The notes: generated by a model not told the origin, from the sequence alone. DNA of 64,000 bases from Pseudomonas multiresinivorans (GCF_012971725.1 NZ_CP048833.1:5952001-6016000); one strand, 5' to 3'. Shown: positions 1 through 9,621, counted from the first letter of the stretch. A program made the numbers and translations.

Positions 1-949
1 TGGTCGGCGTACCTTCGTCGTCCACCGACAGCGAACCGCGGCGACCGGCGATGGTGCCGTCGTCGACGATGGTGCACAGGCTGGAAGCGACCTTCTCGCC
101 GATGCGACCGCTGTAGTTCGAGCTGCCCTTGCGGTTGAAGTCGCCTTCCAGGCCGTGGCCCACGGCCTCGTGCAGCAGCACGCCGGACCAACCGGCTCCC
201 ATCACCACCGGCAGGCTGCCAGCCGGCGCGGGAACGGCTTCGAGGTTGACCAGCGCCTGGCGCAGCGCCTCGCGGGCGTAGCTCATGGCGCGGTCTTCCT
301 GCAGGAAGTACTTGTAATCCGTGCGACCGCCGCCGCCATGACCGCCGCGCTCGCGGCGGCCGTTCTGCTCGACGATGACGCTGACGTTGAAACGCACCAG
401 CGGGCGGATGTCCGCAGCCAGCGAGCCATCCGCCGCAGCGATCAACACTTGGTCCCAGACACCGGCGAGGCTGACGGTGACCTGCTGGATGCGCGGATCG
501 AGGGCGCGGGTGGCCGCGTCGATCTTCTGCAGCAGCTCTACCTTCTCGGCGCGGCTCATCACATCCAGCGGGTTCTCGCCGGCATACAGGCGGGTCGGCA
601 CCACGGCCTTGAACGCCTGTACCTTGCCATTCTGCCCGGCTCGGGAGATCGAGCGTGCAGCGCGGGCAGCCTGGATCAGCGCCTCGTGGTTGATTGCATT
701 GCTGTAGGCGAAGCCGGTCTTCTCACCGGACTGTGCGCGCACACCGACGCCCTGGTCCATGTGGAAGCTGCCTTCCTTGACGATGCCGTCTTCCAGCATC
801 CAGGACTCGGAGACCTGGCTCTGGAAGTACAGGTCGGCGGCGTCGATGCCGGGGCCGCTCAGCTCGTGCAGGATCGGCGACAACTGGTCGATATCCAGAC
901 CACCGGGGACCAGCAGGTGCTGGCTGACGGATGACAACAGTTCGCTCAT
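1..949 (-). CDS. tldD: TldD metalloprotease, 3' end cut by window edge
   Basis: This is the first 316 codons of TldD, the partner of TldE/PmbA. The family is a zinc metalloprotease heterodimer that degrades unfolded peptides and matures peptides such as microcins. The translation starts MSELLSSVSQHLL and contains the zinc motif HEAVGH (H260, E261, H265) inside LLHEAVGHGLEGD, which is diagnostic of the family. The ATG lies at 947-949, only 2 bases after the stop of the nitrilase-family gene upstream, so it is probably the last or a late gene of the yhdP-nit-tldD transcript. The C-terminal part lies outside the window. Identification is firm; the cellular substrate is not visible from sequence. 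Confidence 0.95.
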   Translation of the reverse strand, partial: MSELLSSVSQHLLVPGGLDIDQLSPILHELSGPGIDAADLYFQSQVSESWMLEDGIVKEGSFHMDQGVGVRAQSGEKTGFAYSNAINHEALIQAARAARSISRAGQNGKVQAFKAVVPTRLYAGENPLDVMSRAEKVELLQKIDAATRALDPRIQQVTVSLAGVWDQVLIAAADGSLAADIRPLVRFNVSVIVEQNGRRERGGHGGGGRTDYKYFLQEDRAMSYAREALRQALVNLEAVPAPAGSLPVVMGAGWSGVLLHEAVGHGLEGDFNRKGSSNYSGRIGEKVASSLCTIVDDGTIAGRRGSLSVDDEGTPT

Positions 950-951
950 AT

Positions 952-1800
952 TCACTCCGTACGCGCCGGTCGTGGTTCGACCGGCGGGAAAAATCTTCTG
1001 TGCCGGACAATCGGCATGCGCTGCCGCACCGCCGCCTGTTCCTCGCTGTCGCGCTCGGCCAGCAGCACGGCCTCGCCCTTGGCCTGTTCAGCCAGGATAC
1101 GCCCCCAGGGGTCGACGATGGCCGACTGGCCCCAGGTTTCCCGCCCTTTGGGGTGGGTCCCGCCCTGTCCAGCCGCCAGTACATAGCACTGGGTTTCGAT
1201 GGCGCGGGCGCGGATGAGGATTTCCCAGTGCGCTGCGCCAGTCACCGCGGTGAATGCCGAGGGGGCACTGATAAGCTCCGCGCCGGCTTCGCGCAGCGCG
1301 GTGTAAAGCTCGGGGAAGCGCAGGTCGTAGCAGACCGTCAGCCCCAACCGCCCGACCGGCGTATCCGCCACCACCACGCGCTGGCCGAAGGCGTAGTCAT
1401 CCGACTCGCGATAGCGGCCACGGGCATCAGCAACATCCACATCGAAAAGGTGCAGCTTGTCGTAGCGCGCCGCCACTTCACCGCGCTCGTCCACCAGCAG
1501 TGAGCAGGCATTGGCCTTGGCTTCCGGCTGGTTCTCCGGCGGCAACGGCAGGGTGCCGGCGACTATCCACAACCTGAGGTCGCGGGCGGTGCTTTTCAAC
1601 CAGGGCAGGATCGGGCCTTCGCCAAGGGCTTCGGCACGGCCGATGTCCGCGAGGTCTCGGCGCCCCATGGCGGCGAAGTTTTCCGGTAGTACGGCAAGGC
1701 GCGCACCACCCTCGGCGGCCTGTTCGAGCAGGCGACGGGCGGCGGCAAGATTGGCCAGGACATCGTCCTGGCTGACCATCTGGATGACGGCGATGGACAT
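952..1800 (-). CDS. Nitrilase-superfamily amidase (Nit-like, probable deaminated-glutathione amidase)
   Basis: This 282-residue protein is a carbon-nitrogen hydrolase with the full Glu-Lys-Cys triad: E40 in LPENFAAM, K115 in YDKLHLFDVD and C157 in LTVCYDLRFPE. The motifs fit the Nit1/Nit2-like branch, whose characterised members hydrolyse deaminated glutathione (metabolite repair) or omega-amides. There is no signal peptide, so it is cytosolic. It sits between yhdP and tldD with gaps of 54 and 2 bases, which suggests co-transcription. Family assignment is sure; the exact substrate is inferred from Nit1-type resemblance only. Confidence 0.9.
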   Translation of the reverse strand: MSIAVIQMVSQDDVLANLAAARRLLEQAAEGGARLAVLPENFAAMGRRDLADIGRAEALGEGPILPWLKSTARDLRLWIVAGTLPLPPENQPEAKANACSLLVDERGEVAARYDKLHLFDVDVADARGRYRESDDYAFGQRVVVADTPVGRLGLTVCYDLRFPELYTALREAGAELISAPSAFTAVTGAAHWEILIRARAIETQCYVLAAGQGGTHPKGRETWGQSAIVDPWGRILAEQAKGEAVLLAERDSEEQAAVRQRMPIVRHRRFFPPVEPRPARTE

Positions 1801-1854
1801 GGCTAGCTCCGGTAAGGCCTGGGTTTCATGCTAACCGATGCCCGGACAGTCTGC

Positions 1855-4800
1855 TCAGTGAGGTTTTTCGAAGGGCTTCTCGAAGGCGATGGTCGGACTC
1901 TGCCACGGCCCCTTCACGCTGTACTGCACGCTGGCGAAGCGTGCGACCTTGTCACCCAGCAACTTGTCCACCACGAACAGCGCGCCGCCAATAGCGGGAG
2001 CGCCGACGATCAGTGCCGCCAACGGCAGGTTGTTGGTCACCGGCAGCGTCACCAGCAGCTTGGCGTCGATCTCGTCGTGGGCCATGTCCAGGGTGCCGTT
2101 GAGTTCCAGGTTGCTCGACGGACCATCCAGACGCAGCGGCTCGCGGGTGAAGTAGACGCCATCGGTGGCGGTGAGCACACCCTTGACCCGGTCGTAGCTC
2201 AGGCCCTTGCCCAGCAGGTCGGAGAAGTCCAGGCGCAAGCGGCGGTTGATGGCGTTGAAGTTGAGCAGGCCGAACACCCGCAGGGCATTGGCGCCGCCCT
2301 CCACTTCGACGAACTGGCCCTTGCGCAGGCTGGCGTCCAGAGTTCCGCCGAACCGCCGCAGGTTCAGCGCCGCCGGCGAACCCGGCCAGTTGCCGTTGAT
2401 GTCCACGCTGAAACGCTCGCTGGTCACGCTGGGCGCGAAGTCCCAGGCCTTCAGCACGTCGCCCAGGTTCTTGCCCTCGAGCTTGCCCTGGAAGGTGCTG
2501 CGCGCGCTCGCCTCAAGACCATCCCAGCGCAGGTTGCCCTTCACCGACAGGCCGCGCAGGTCCAGATTCACATTGTTGAAGCCAACACCGGTAGGCGTCG
2601 GGCGCAGGTTGAAGCTCCAGGCACCGACCGGCTTGCCGGCCTTGAGGACCTGGCGGATGCTCACGTCCATCGGCGGCAGGCTGCGCGGGTCGACCTTCGC
2701 CAGCGGGTCGGGCTGCTCGACCGCCTTCGCGGAATCGATGGCCTCGCCTTTGGGCAGGTCGAGGCGGTCCAGGGCGATCTGGATCGGCTTCACCTTGCTG
2801 TCGGGCAGGGTGACCTTGCCGGAGACCAGCGAGCTGACCAGTCCAACCTGCCAACTGCTGTCGACACGTGCCACATCCAGCGTGAGATTTTCCAGGGTCT
2901 GGCCGAAACCCTTGAAGCGACCGATCTGCAGGTCTGCGCCGCGCAACAGGCCTGCGGCGCCCTCAACCCCGGTATTGGAGTATTTCTTCGCGACCGCCAT
3001 CCAGGCGTCGGCGTCGACTTCGTCGATCTTGCCGCGCACCTGTACACCATTCCAGTTGGGCAGCACGGCCGGGTCGCCACCCAGGCGCAACACGCCACGG
3101 CCGGCCAGCGGCTGGTCCGCCGGAGCCGCGTAGGCCAGGCTGGCGCGATCGCCGTAGGTTGCCCAGTAGCGTCGTTCGGCGCCCTCGAGGGTCATGCGCC
3201 ATTCGCTCTCGCGGGTTTCCTGCGCGGCCTTGCCCAGCGGCGCCGGCAGGTCGATGGTGACACCCTGCAGGTTCGAGGCGACCTGCAGCTGGCTGTCCTT
3301 GCCGTCGAGCAGCAGGTTGAGCTGGAACGGCACGCGGCCGTCGACCGGCAACTGTTTCTGTACCTTGCCCCAGTCGAGCAGGGTCTTCACCGACACCTGG
3401 CCACCCACCAGCACCCGTGTGCGCGGAGCACCATTGCGGCCTTCGGCGCGAATGCTGCCGGTGATACGGCTACCGAGCACCTGAGCGGAGATGTTCTGCC
3501 CGCTCAGGCCGCTGTCGGTGTCGTAGCGGAACTTGCCCTTCACCTGTTCGAGGTTCAGCTCGGGCTTGGCGATCTTCAGCTGTGCCTTGTCGGTGTCGAA
3601 ATCGACGATCACCCGCGCCTTGCTCGCCTCGCCCTTGGCCAGGGGAATGTCGAGATTGAGGTGGCCGTTGAGGTCGCCCTTGCCTTCCCAGCCGGCGAAG
3701 GTGTGCGTCGCACCGATGGGCGAGTCCTGGAGGATCTTCAGGCCATCGACGAGGTTGCTGTCGATATCGCCGTCCACATGCAGGTGGGCGACTTCCCCCG
3801 GATTGGAATGGGGAATCTCCACCGAGACATCGCGCACCTGGCTGTTGAGAATCTGCCCGCTGGTTGCACTGATGCTGACTCCGGTGTCCTCTACGCGCAC
3901 CTCGCCCTCGGCCTTGCTCAGGCCGGGCCAGCCCGGCTGGTAGTCGAGCACACCGTCATGGACCTTGAAGTACAGGGTCATGGCATGGGCTTCCGGCGCC
4001 GAGCCCTTCTGCAGCGAGCCTTGCCAGAGGAAATAGCCCTGTTCGATACGCCCGCTCTTGATCGAGCCCTTGAGCCAGGCAGCCAGATCCTTGCTCATCT
4101 GCGGGATGACGGTGGGCAGGTATTTACCGGTGTAGCGCGCATCGCCGTTGCTCATGCCCACGCGCAGGTCCATGTAGTCTTCCTGCTCCGGATCGCGCAT
4201 CAGGCGAATCAGGATGTCGCCGGCGATGGTTCCCTCGTCGCCCTCCACCTGCATCAGGTGGCTGCCGAGCGTGAAGGCCTCGTCGTTGAGCTGGAAGAAC
4301 ATCCGCGTGCGCGCAGTGCGGTAGTGCCAGGGCTGGGGGAACAGCGTGGCCAGGTGCAGCATGAAATCCTGGGCGTTGGCATCCAGCGTGCCGCCACCCA
4401 GGTTGCCGCGGAAGGTGCCGTCGACGTTGGCCACGGCAGGCACATCATGGAAGGCACTGACACCGACCTTCTCCAGGTTGGTGGCATAGGCGACGCGTTC
4501 GACGCCCTCGCGCTGCGGCCAGTAATCGAAATTGACGTTGTGCAACACGCCGCGCGGTTTCAGGCCCTCGAGCCACTCGATGGCCTTGTCCGGCAGCGGT
4601 GCCAATGCAGTGATGGTCGGCCCCAGCGGGGTCAGGTCGAGGCGGTCGGCGCGCAATTGCCAATGCTCCTCGCCCTTCATCCGGCGAGTCAGCTCCAACT
4701 CCACCTCGCCCCAACGACTTTCGCCGAAATTCGCCGCCAGATCGGCGACACGCAGATCGAAATCGTCGCCGTTGCGCTGGAAAAACAGGCTGACGCCCAG

Positions 4801-5673
4801 GTCGCTCAGGCTCACCGGCTTGCGGTCGCCCAGCGCGGCGTCGATCTTCGGGGCATTCAGGCGGGCTGCGGCGGAGACCGGCACGCCCTTGTCGATGGTC
4901 GCCCAGAATTCGCCGCCAGCCTTGGCGTGGGACAGCTTCCAGGCACCGGTGAGACGCTCGGGCAGCCACTTGGCCCAGTCGGCCTGGGGCAGGCTCAGGT
5001 ACAGCTGTGCCGAACTCTTCGCCCAGTCATCGCGGTTCAGCCGGGCCTCCAGCCGCGCCGCCACCGGTTCGCCGCCGGGCAGGCTGAAGCGTGCCTCCAG
5101 GCGCTGGCGGCTGCCGCTGCGCAGGGTCATGCCGACATAGTTCAACGACAGCGGGTTGGCCTGTTGCGGCAGTACGGTCAGTTGACTGTCCATCAGCGAC
5201 AGGCGATGCGGGGTCAGCAGCAGGTCCATGAGCTTGCGCGGGTCGGTGTCGCCGCCACGGCTGGGCAGGCCGTCGGCGTGCCAGTTGCCGTCCTCGTCCT
5301 CGCGCAGGGTCAGGTGCAGGCCTTCCAGCTCCAGGCTGTCGATGCGCGGCTGGCGCGCCATCACGCTGCCGAGGATGTCCGGGGTCAGGCGCACGCGCTC
5401 CAGGCGCAGCGAATCGGTGCCTTCGCCCAGCTGGATATCACGCACCACGATGATCGGGCTGAACCCGCGCCAATGCCCTTCCAGGGCGCCGATAGCCACC
5501 GGCAGCCCCAGTTGTTCGCTGGCTTTGCGCGCCAGATCGTCGCGGTACTCCGCCACCAGGGGCACCAACTGCCGGCCAAGGCTGACGTACAACGCGAGCA
5601 GCACCAGCCCCAGCGCCAGGAGGCCCAGGACGATGCGCAGCGAGGTGGCGAACAGGCGGCCGGCGCGATCCAT
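1855..5673 (-). CDS. yhdP: YhdP family AsmA-like protein (intermembrane lipid transport)
   Basis: This 1272-residue protein has one N-terminal membrane segment (about residues 10-30, LRIVLGLLALGLVLLALYV) followed by a very long periplasmic region rich in beta-strand-like repeats. It matches the YhdP family (TIGR02099; DUF3971 and AsmA-like C-terminal region) in length and layout. In E. coli, YhdP, TamB and YdbH are redundant bridge proteins needed for phospholipid transport to the outer membrane. Here it lies between rng and the nitrilase gene, the usual gammaproteobacterial neighbourhood. A 1289-aa open frame exists on the opposite strand over the same span; it is a GC-rich shadow. Confidence 0.93.
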   Translation of the reverse strand: MDRAGRLFATSLRIVLGLLALGLVLLALYVSLGRQLVPLVAEYRDDLARKASEQLGLPVAIGALEGHWRGFSPIIVVRDIQLGEGTDSLRLERVRLTPDILGSVMARQPRIDSLELEGLHLTLREDEDGNWHADGLPSRGGDTDPRKLMDLLLTPHRLSLMDSQLTVLPQQANPLSLNYVGMTLRSGSRQRLEARFSLPGGEPVAARLEARLNRDDWAKSSAQLYLSLPQADWAKWLPERLTGAWKLSHAKAGGEFWATIDKGVPVSAAARLNAPKIDAALGDRKPVSLSDLGVSLFFQRNGDDFDLRVADLAANFGESRWGEVELELTRRMKGEEHWQLRADRLDLTPLGPTITALAPLPDKAIEWLEGLKPRGVLHNVNFDYWPQREGVERVAYATNLEKVGVSAFHDVPAVANVDGTFRGNLGGGTLDANAQDFMLHLATLFPQPWHYRTARTRMFFQLNDEAFTLGSHLMQVEGDEGTIAGDILIRLMRDPEQEDYMDLRVGMSNGDARYTGKYLPTVIPQMSKDLAAWLKGSIKSGRIEQGYFLWQGSLQKGSAPEAHAMTLYFKVHDGVLDYQPGWPGLSKAEGEVRVEDTGVSISATSGQILNSQVRDVSVEIPHSNPGEVAHLHVDGDIDSNLVDGLKILQDSPIGATHTFAGWEGKGDLNGHLNLDIPLAKGEASKARVIVDFDTDKAQLKIAKPELNLEQVKGKFRYDTDSGLSGQNISAQVLGSRITGSIRAEGRNGAPRTRVLVGGQVSVKTLLDWGKVQKQLPVDGRVPFQLNLLLDGKDSQLQVASNLQGVTIDLPAPLGKAAQETRESEWRMTLEGAERRYWATYGDRASLAYAAPADQPLAGRGVLRLGGDPAVLPNWNGVQVRGKIDEVDADAWMAVAKKYSNTGVEGAAGLLRGADLQIGRFKGFGQTLENLTLDVARVDSSWQVGLVSSLVSGKVTLPDSKVKPIQIALDRLDLPKGEAIDSAKAVEQPDPLAKVDPRSLPPMDVSIRQVLKAGKPVGAWSFNLRPTPTGVGFNNVNLDLRGLSVKGNLRWDGLEASARSTFQGKLEGKNLGDVLKAWDFAPSVTSERFSVDINGNWPGSPAALNLRRFGGTLDASLRKGQFVEVEGGANALRVFGLLNFNAINRRLRLDFSDLLGKGLSYDRVKGVLTATDGVYFTREPLRLDGPSSNLELNGTLDMAHDEIDAKLLVTLPVTNNLPLAALIVGAPAIGGALFVVDKLLGDKVARFASVQYSVKGPWQSPTIAFEKPFEKPH

Positions 5674-5831
5674 GTCAGGCGGCTGCCTGTGAGGTGAAGC
5701 GAAGGGTCATCGAGCGGCCTCCCAGCCATCCAAGGTCGAACCAGGTCTGACAGTCTGCGTCAGGCAAAGCTCCAAAAAACCCCATGGCAAAGCTGCCGGC
5801 CGCCGGATCTCGACGATGTGCGAGCCGCTGC

Positions 5832-7289
5832 TCAAAGCAGGACCACGTCGTACTGCTCCTGGGAATACATGGCCTCGACCTGGAACTTGATCGGGCGGCC
5901 GATGAACAGCTCCAGGTCCGCGACGTTGCCCGACTCCTCGTCGAGCAGGCGATCCACCACTTTCTGGTTCGCCAGCACCAGGTAGGAATTGGCCTGGTAG
6001 GCCCGCGCTTCACGGAGGATTTCCCGGAAGATCTCGTAACAGATGGTCTCGGCGGTCTTCAGCATGCCACGCCCCTGACAGCTCGGGCAGGGCTCGCAGA
6101 GCACCTGCACCAGGCTTTCGCGGGTGCGCTTGCGGGTCATCTGCACCAGGCCCAGCTCGGTGATGCCGATGATGTTGGTCTTGGCATGGTCGCGTTCGAG
6201 CTGCTTCTCCAGGGTCCGCAGGACCTGGCGGCGGTGCTCTTCGTCTTCCATGTCGATGAAATCGATGATGATGATCCCGCCCAGGTTGCGCAGGCGCAGC
6301 TGGCGGGCGATGGCGGTCGCCGCCTCGAGGTTGGTCTTGAAGATGGTCTCTTCGAGGTTGCGGTGGCCGACGAAGGCGCCGGTGTTCACATCGATGGTGG
6401 TCATCGCCTCGGTCGGGTCGATGATCAGGTAGCCGCCGGACTTGAGCAGCACCTTGCGCTCCAGCGCCTTCTGCACCTCGTCCTCGACCCCGTAGAGGTC
6501 GAAGATCGGCCGCTCGCCTGGGTAGTGCTCCAGGCGGTCGGCGATTTCCGGCATCAGCTCTTCGACGAACTGCGTGATCTTCTGGAAGTTCTCCCGGGAA
6601 TCGACGCGGATCTTCTCGATGCGCGGGTTCACCAGGTCGCGCAGGGTGCGCAGGGCCAGGGAAAGGTCTTCGTAGATCATCGTCGGCGCGCCGACGGTCT
6701 GGATCTGCGCGTCGATCTGGTCCCAGAGGCGGCGCAGGTAGCGGATATCGGCGAGGATCTCGTCCTCGCCGGCGCCTTCGGCGGCGGTGCGCAGGATGAA
6801 CCCACCGCGCTCGACGATGCCCTCGGCCTCGACGCACTTGGCGACCACCTGCTTTAGGCGCTCGCGCTCGTGTTCGTCCTCGATCTTCAGGGAAATCCCG
6901 ACATGACTGGTGCGCGGCATGTAGACCAGGTAGCGCGAAGGGATCGACAGGTGCGTGGTCAGCCGTGCGCCCTTGGTGCCGATGGGGTCCTTGGTGACCT
7001 GCACCACCAGGCTCTGCCCTTCGTGGACCAGCGCACCGATGCTCTCCACCGCACTGCCCTCGCGGGTGGATATCTCCGCGGCATGGATGAAGGCCGCGCG
7101 CTCCAGGCCGACGTCGACAAAGGCCGCCTGCATGCCGGGGAGCACGCGCACGACCTTGCCCTTGTAGATGTTGCCGACGATCCCGCGGCGCAGCGTGCGC
7201 TCGACATGGACCTCCTGCAGGACGCCGTTCTCCACCACCGCCACGCGCGATTCCATCGGCGTGATATTGATCAGGATCTCTTCGCTCAT
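5832..7289 (-). CDS. rng: Ribonuclease G
   Basis: This 485-residue endoribonuclease of the RNase E/G family processes 16S rRNA 5' ends and some mRNAs. The N-terminal S1 domain (about residues 35-125) is followed by the DNase I-like catalytic core with metal-binding Asp residues D300 (TTIDVNTGAF) and D343 (IIIIDFIDM). The zinc-link cysteines are C401 and C404 in CPSC. Length is that of RNase G, with no RNase E C-terminal scaffold. It follows maf by 47 bases and precedes yhdP by 158 bases, as in the classic mreBCD-maf-rng cluster. Confidence is high. Confidence 0.97.
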   Translation of the reverse strand: MSEEILINITPMESRVAVVENGVLQEVHVERTLRRGIVGNIYKGKVVRVLPGMQAAFVDVGLERAAFIHAAEISTREGSAVESIGALVHEGQSLVVQVTKDPIGTKGARLTTHLSIPSRYLVYMPRTSHVGISLKIEDEHERERLKQVVAKCVEAEGIVERGGFILRTAAEGAGEDEILADIRYLRRLWDQIDAQIQTVGAPTMIYEDLSLALRTLRDLVNPRIEKIRVDSRENFQKITQFVEELMPEIADRLEHYPGERPIFDLYGVEDEVQKALERKVLLKSGGYLIIDPTEAMTTIDVNTGAFVGHRNLEETIFKTNLEAATAIARQLRLRNLGGIIIIDFIDMEDEEHRRQVLRTLEKQLERDHAKTNIIGITELGLVQMTRKRTRESLVQVLCEPCPSCQGRGMLKTAETICYEIFREILREARAYQANSYLVLANQKVVDRLLDEESGNVADLELFIGRPIKFQVEAMYSQEQYDVVLL

Positions 7290-7336
7290 GCGCCCTTCCT
7301 TATCGCGCCCGGAGTCGTGCCAGCGCTACTTCGTGA

Positions 7337-7921
7337 TCAAGACTGCCAGCTAGGGATGGAGAAGTCAGCCAGCAATGCCGCAGTTTCACACAGGGGCAGG
7401 CCGACCACGGCGCTGTAGCTGCCCTCGACGCGGCTGACGAAGACTGCCGCGAGCCCCTGGATAGCATAGCCACCCGCCTTGTCCTGCGGCTCACCGGTTT
7501 CCCAGTAGCGCTCGGCCTCCTCGGCGGAAATCTCGCGGAAGGTCACGCGACTGCTGACCACGCGCGCTTCGCAGCGGTCGCGATCGGCCACCGCCACGGC
7601 AGTCAGCACCTCATGCTCGCGGCCGGACAGCGCCTGAAGCGTCGTCAGGGCGTCGTCGCGGTCCAGCGGCTTGCCGAGGATGCGACCATCCAGCACCACG
7701 GCCGTATCGGCACCCAGCACGCAGACATCGGCGCGCTGGGCGAGGAAGTTAAGCCCGGCCAGGGCCTTGCTGCGCGCCAGGCGCTCGACATAGGCATGCG
7801 CCGACTCGCCGGGTTCGGGTGTTTCGTCAATCGACGCAGGCACTATGTGGAATGGCAAGCCAATCTGGGTGAGCAGCTCGCGGCGGCGCGGCGAACTGGA
7901 GGCGAGGTACAGCTGGGCCAT
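7337..7921 (-). CDS. maf: Maf-family nucleoside triphosphate pyrophosphatase (YhdE type)
   Basis: This 194-residue Maf/YhdE-type protein starts MAQLYLASSSPRRRELL, the Maf signature (SSSPRR) at the N-terminus. The family hydrolyses dTTP, UTP and modified pyrimidine triphosphates (house-cleaning) and is linked to septum control. I chose the ATG at 7921 over an upstream in-frame start at 7948 because GGAG lies 8 bases before it and the protein then begins at the conserved LYLASxSPRR. Other conserved parts seen are LGADTAVVLDG, FREIS and KAGGYAIQG. It lies in the mreD-maf-rng order typical of the cluster. Confidence 0.95.
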   Translation of the reverse strand: MAQLYLASSSPRRRELLTQIGLPFHIVPASIDETPEPGESAHAYVERLARSKALAGLNFLAQRADVCVLGADTAVVLDGRILGKPLDRDDALTTLQALSGREHEVLTAVAVADRDRCEARVVSSRVTFREISAEEAERYWETGEPQDKAGGYAIQGLAAVFVSRVEGSYSAVVGLPLCETAALLADFSIPSWQS

Positions 7922-7981
7922 CAGGGACTCCGAAGCGGGCCCGCTCAACGCCGGCCCGGCGATTCCCCCGCAAGGGGGCGA

Positions 7982-8470
7982 TCAGTTGATGTTCAGGCGC
8001 AACCGCAGGGCCCGCAGCAATGTATAGACCCAGGGCCAGAGCAAGGCGCTGACCAGCGCCGGCAGCAGGAACACCAGGGTCGGCGGGCGATTGCCGGTCA
8101 GGGCGCTGATCCACAGCTGGACCAGTTGGGCGAGACCGAAGACCACCAGCAACACCAGGCACTGCTGCCAGATGGGGAACATGCGCAGGCGCTGGTGCAG
8201 CGACAGCACCAGACAGATGATCAGGCTCAGGATCAGGGCGTTCTGCCCCAGCAGGCTGCCGTAGAGCACGTCTTCGGCAACGCCCAGCACCCAGGCGGTC
8301 AGCATGCCGACCTTGTGCGGCAGGTAGAGCACCCAGTAGGTGAGGAACATCGCCAGCCACAGCGGGCGGCCGATCTCCATGAAGCTGGGCATGGGCGCCA
8401 CCGACAGCAACAGCGCCAGGAGCAGGGTGAGCCAGATGGCCCAGCCATTGTTCGAGCCCTGACCCGCCAT
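7982..8470 (-). CDS. mreD: Rod-shape-determining protein MreD
   Basis: This 162-residue inner-membrane protein has about five hydrophobic segments (for example LWLAMFLTYWVLYLP and LVLLVVFGLAQLVQLWI), as in MreD, a component of the elongasome with MreB, MreC, RodA and PBP2. Its ATG overlaps the mreC stop by one base (TGATG), so translation is likely coupled. A 60-base gap containing a GC-rich hairpin separates it from maf. Assignment rests on topology, length and cluster position, since MreD is poorly conserved in sequence. Confidence 0.95.
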   Translation of the reverse strand: MAGQGSNNGWAIWLTLLLALLLSVAPMPSFMEIGRPLWLAMFLTYWVLYLPHKVGMLTAWVLGVAEDVLYGSLLGQNALILSLIICLVLSLHQRLRMFPIWQQCLVLLVVFGLAQLVQLWISALTGNRPPTLVFLLPALVSALLWPWVYTLLRALRLRLNIN

Positions 8471-9537
8471 CAGTGCCGGGCCCTTGCATCGGGATGCGAC
8501 GCCGGCGCGCCAGGCGCGGCGGGAGCTGCGCCATTGGCACCGGTCGGATGGGCAGGCTGCGCGGCGGGAGCCGCCGGGGCGGCGGGCGGCGCACCGTCAT
8601 GTGGCTGGGCGGCCGGAGCGCCGGGTGCCGGCTGGGCCGGCGCGCCGGACTCGGCAGCCTTGCGATCGGCTTCGGCCTGGGCCTCGGCGGCATCGGTGGC
8701 GCGCTGTTCGGGCGTGCGGCTGTCGCTGAAGACCAGCAGCACATAGCGGCTGCGGTTCATCTTGGCGGTCGGCACGGCACGGATGGTGGCGAAAGGCCCA
8801 CCTGTGTCATGAAGCACTTCTTTCACCACGGCCACCGGATAACCGGCCGGGAAGCGCTGCCCCAGGCCGGAACTCACCAGCAGGTCGCCTTCCTTGATGT
8901 CGGCGGTATCGGCGACGTAGCGCAGCTCCAGACGTTCCGGGTTGCCGGTGCCCACGGCGATGGCGCGCAGGCCATTGCGGTTCACCTGCACCGGAATGCT
9001 GTGGGTGGTATCGGTCAGCAGCAGGACGCGCGCGGTGTAGGGCATCACCTCGACCACCTGGCCCATCAGGCCGCTGGCATCGAGCACCGGCTGGCCCTGG
9101 AACACGCCGTCCTTCTCGCCCTTGTCGATCAGGATGCGCTGGGTGAAGGGGTTCGGGTCGACGCCGATCAGCTCGCCCACCAGCACCTTGTCGTCGACCA
9201 GCGCGGAGGAGTTGAGCAACTCGCGCAGACGCACGTTCTGTTCGGTGAGGGTGGCCAACTTCTGCAGGCGGCGCTGCATCAGCAGCTGCTCGGCCTTCAG
9301 GCGCTCGTTCTCGGCCAGCAGTTCGCTGCGGCTGGTGAACTGGTCGCGCACGCCTTCCCAGGCTCGAACCGGGATATCGGCGATGCCATAGAAGGGACTC
9401 AGCACGAGGCCCATCTGGCTGCGTACCGGTTTCAGGTAATCAAAGCGGGCATCGACCACCATCAAGGCGACCGACAGGACGGCGAGCACCAGCAGGCGCG
9501 CGCCCAGCGAGGGCCCTTTGGAGAATATCGGTTTGAT
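8470..9537 (-). CDS. mreC: Rod-shape-determining protein MreC, probable ATC start
   Basis: MreC is a bitopic periplasmic scaffold of the elongasome. The first ordinary start (GTG at 9489) would remove part of the membrane anchor and has no Shine-Dalgarno site. Upstream in frame, the codons from 9537 read IKPIFSKGPSLGARLLVLAV, which align with the E. coli MreC start MKPIFSRGPSL. The first codon is ATC, preceded by AGGAG with a 6-base spacer, and an in-frame TAG sits just upstream. I therefore place the start at ATC, giving 355 residues. The N-terminal anchor, a coiled coil (about residues 70-115) and beta domains are followed by a long Pro/Ala-rich tail that resembles other Pseudomonas MreC proteins. 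It overlaps mreD by one base. Confidence 0.88.
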   Translation of the reverse strand: MKPIFSKGPSLGARLLVLAVLSVALMVVDARFDYLKPVRSQMGLVLSPFYGIADIPVRAWEGVRDQFTSRSELLAENERLKAEQLLMQRRLQKLATLTEQNVRLRELLNSSALVDDKVLVGELIGVDPNPFTQRILIDKGEKDGVFQGQPVLDASGLMGQVVEVMPYTARVLLLTDTTHSIPVQVNRNGLRAIAVGTGNPERLELRYVADTADIKEGDLLVSSGLGQRFPAGYPVAVVKEVLHDTGGPFATIRAVPTAKMNRSRYVLLVFSDSRTPEQRATDAAEAQAEADRKAAESGAPAQPAPGAPAAQPHDGAPPAAPAAPAAQPAHPTGANGAAPAAPGAPASHPDARARH

Positions 9538-9543
9538 GACCGG

Positions 9544-9548
9544 CTCCT
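9544..9548 (-). promoter_or_regulatory. Shine-Dalgarno site that fixes the mreC start
   Basis: The minus strand reads AGGAG, 6 bases before the ATC codon at 9537-9535. No similar site precedes the next standard start, GTG at 9489. The site overlaps an in-frame TAG (9550-9548), which rules out any longer reading frame. Confidence 0.7.
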
Positions 9549-9621
9549 AGCTGTGCAAGGTCGGTTGAGGATTCACCAGCGTGGGCGAAACGTTAACCGA
9601 CCTTTACAGAGCTTTCCTACC

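Noticed and set aside
1828..5697. 1289-aa plus-strand open frame over yhdP
   Set aside because: It mirrors the yhdP gene on the other strand, is very rich in His/Gln/Arg/Ala and matches no family. Long antisense frames are expected at this GC content.
7957..7983. Hairpin CCCCC-GCAA-GGGGG between mreD and maf as a terminator
   Set aside because: No T run follows on the minus strand and the genes are read in one direction; at most an RNA-stability element.
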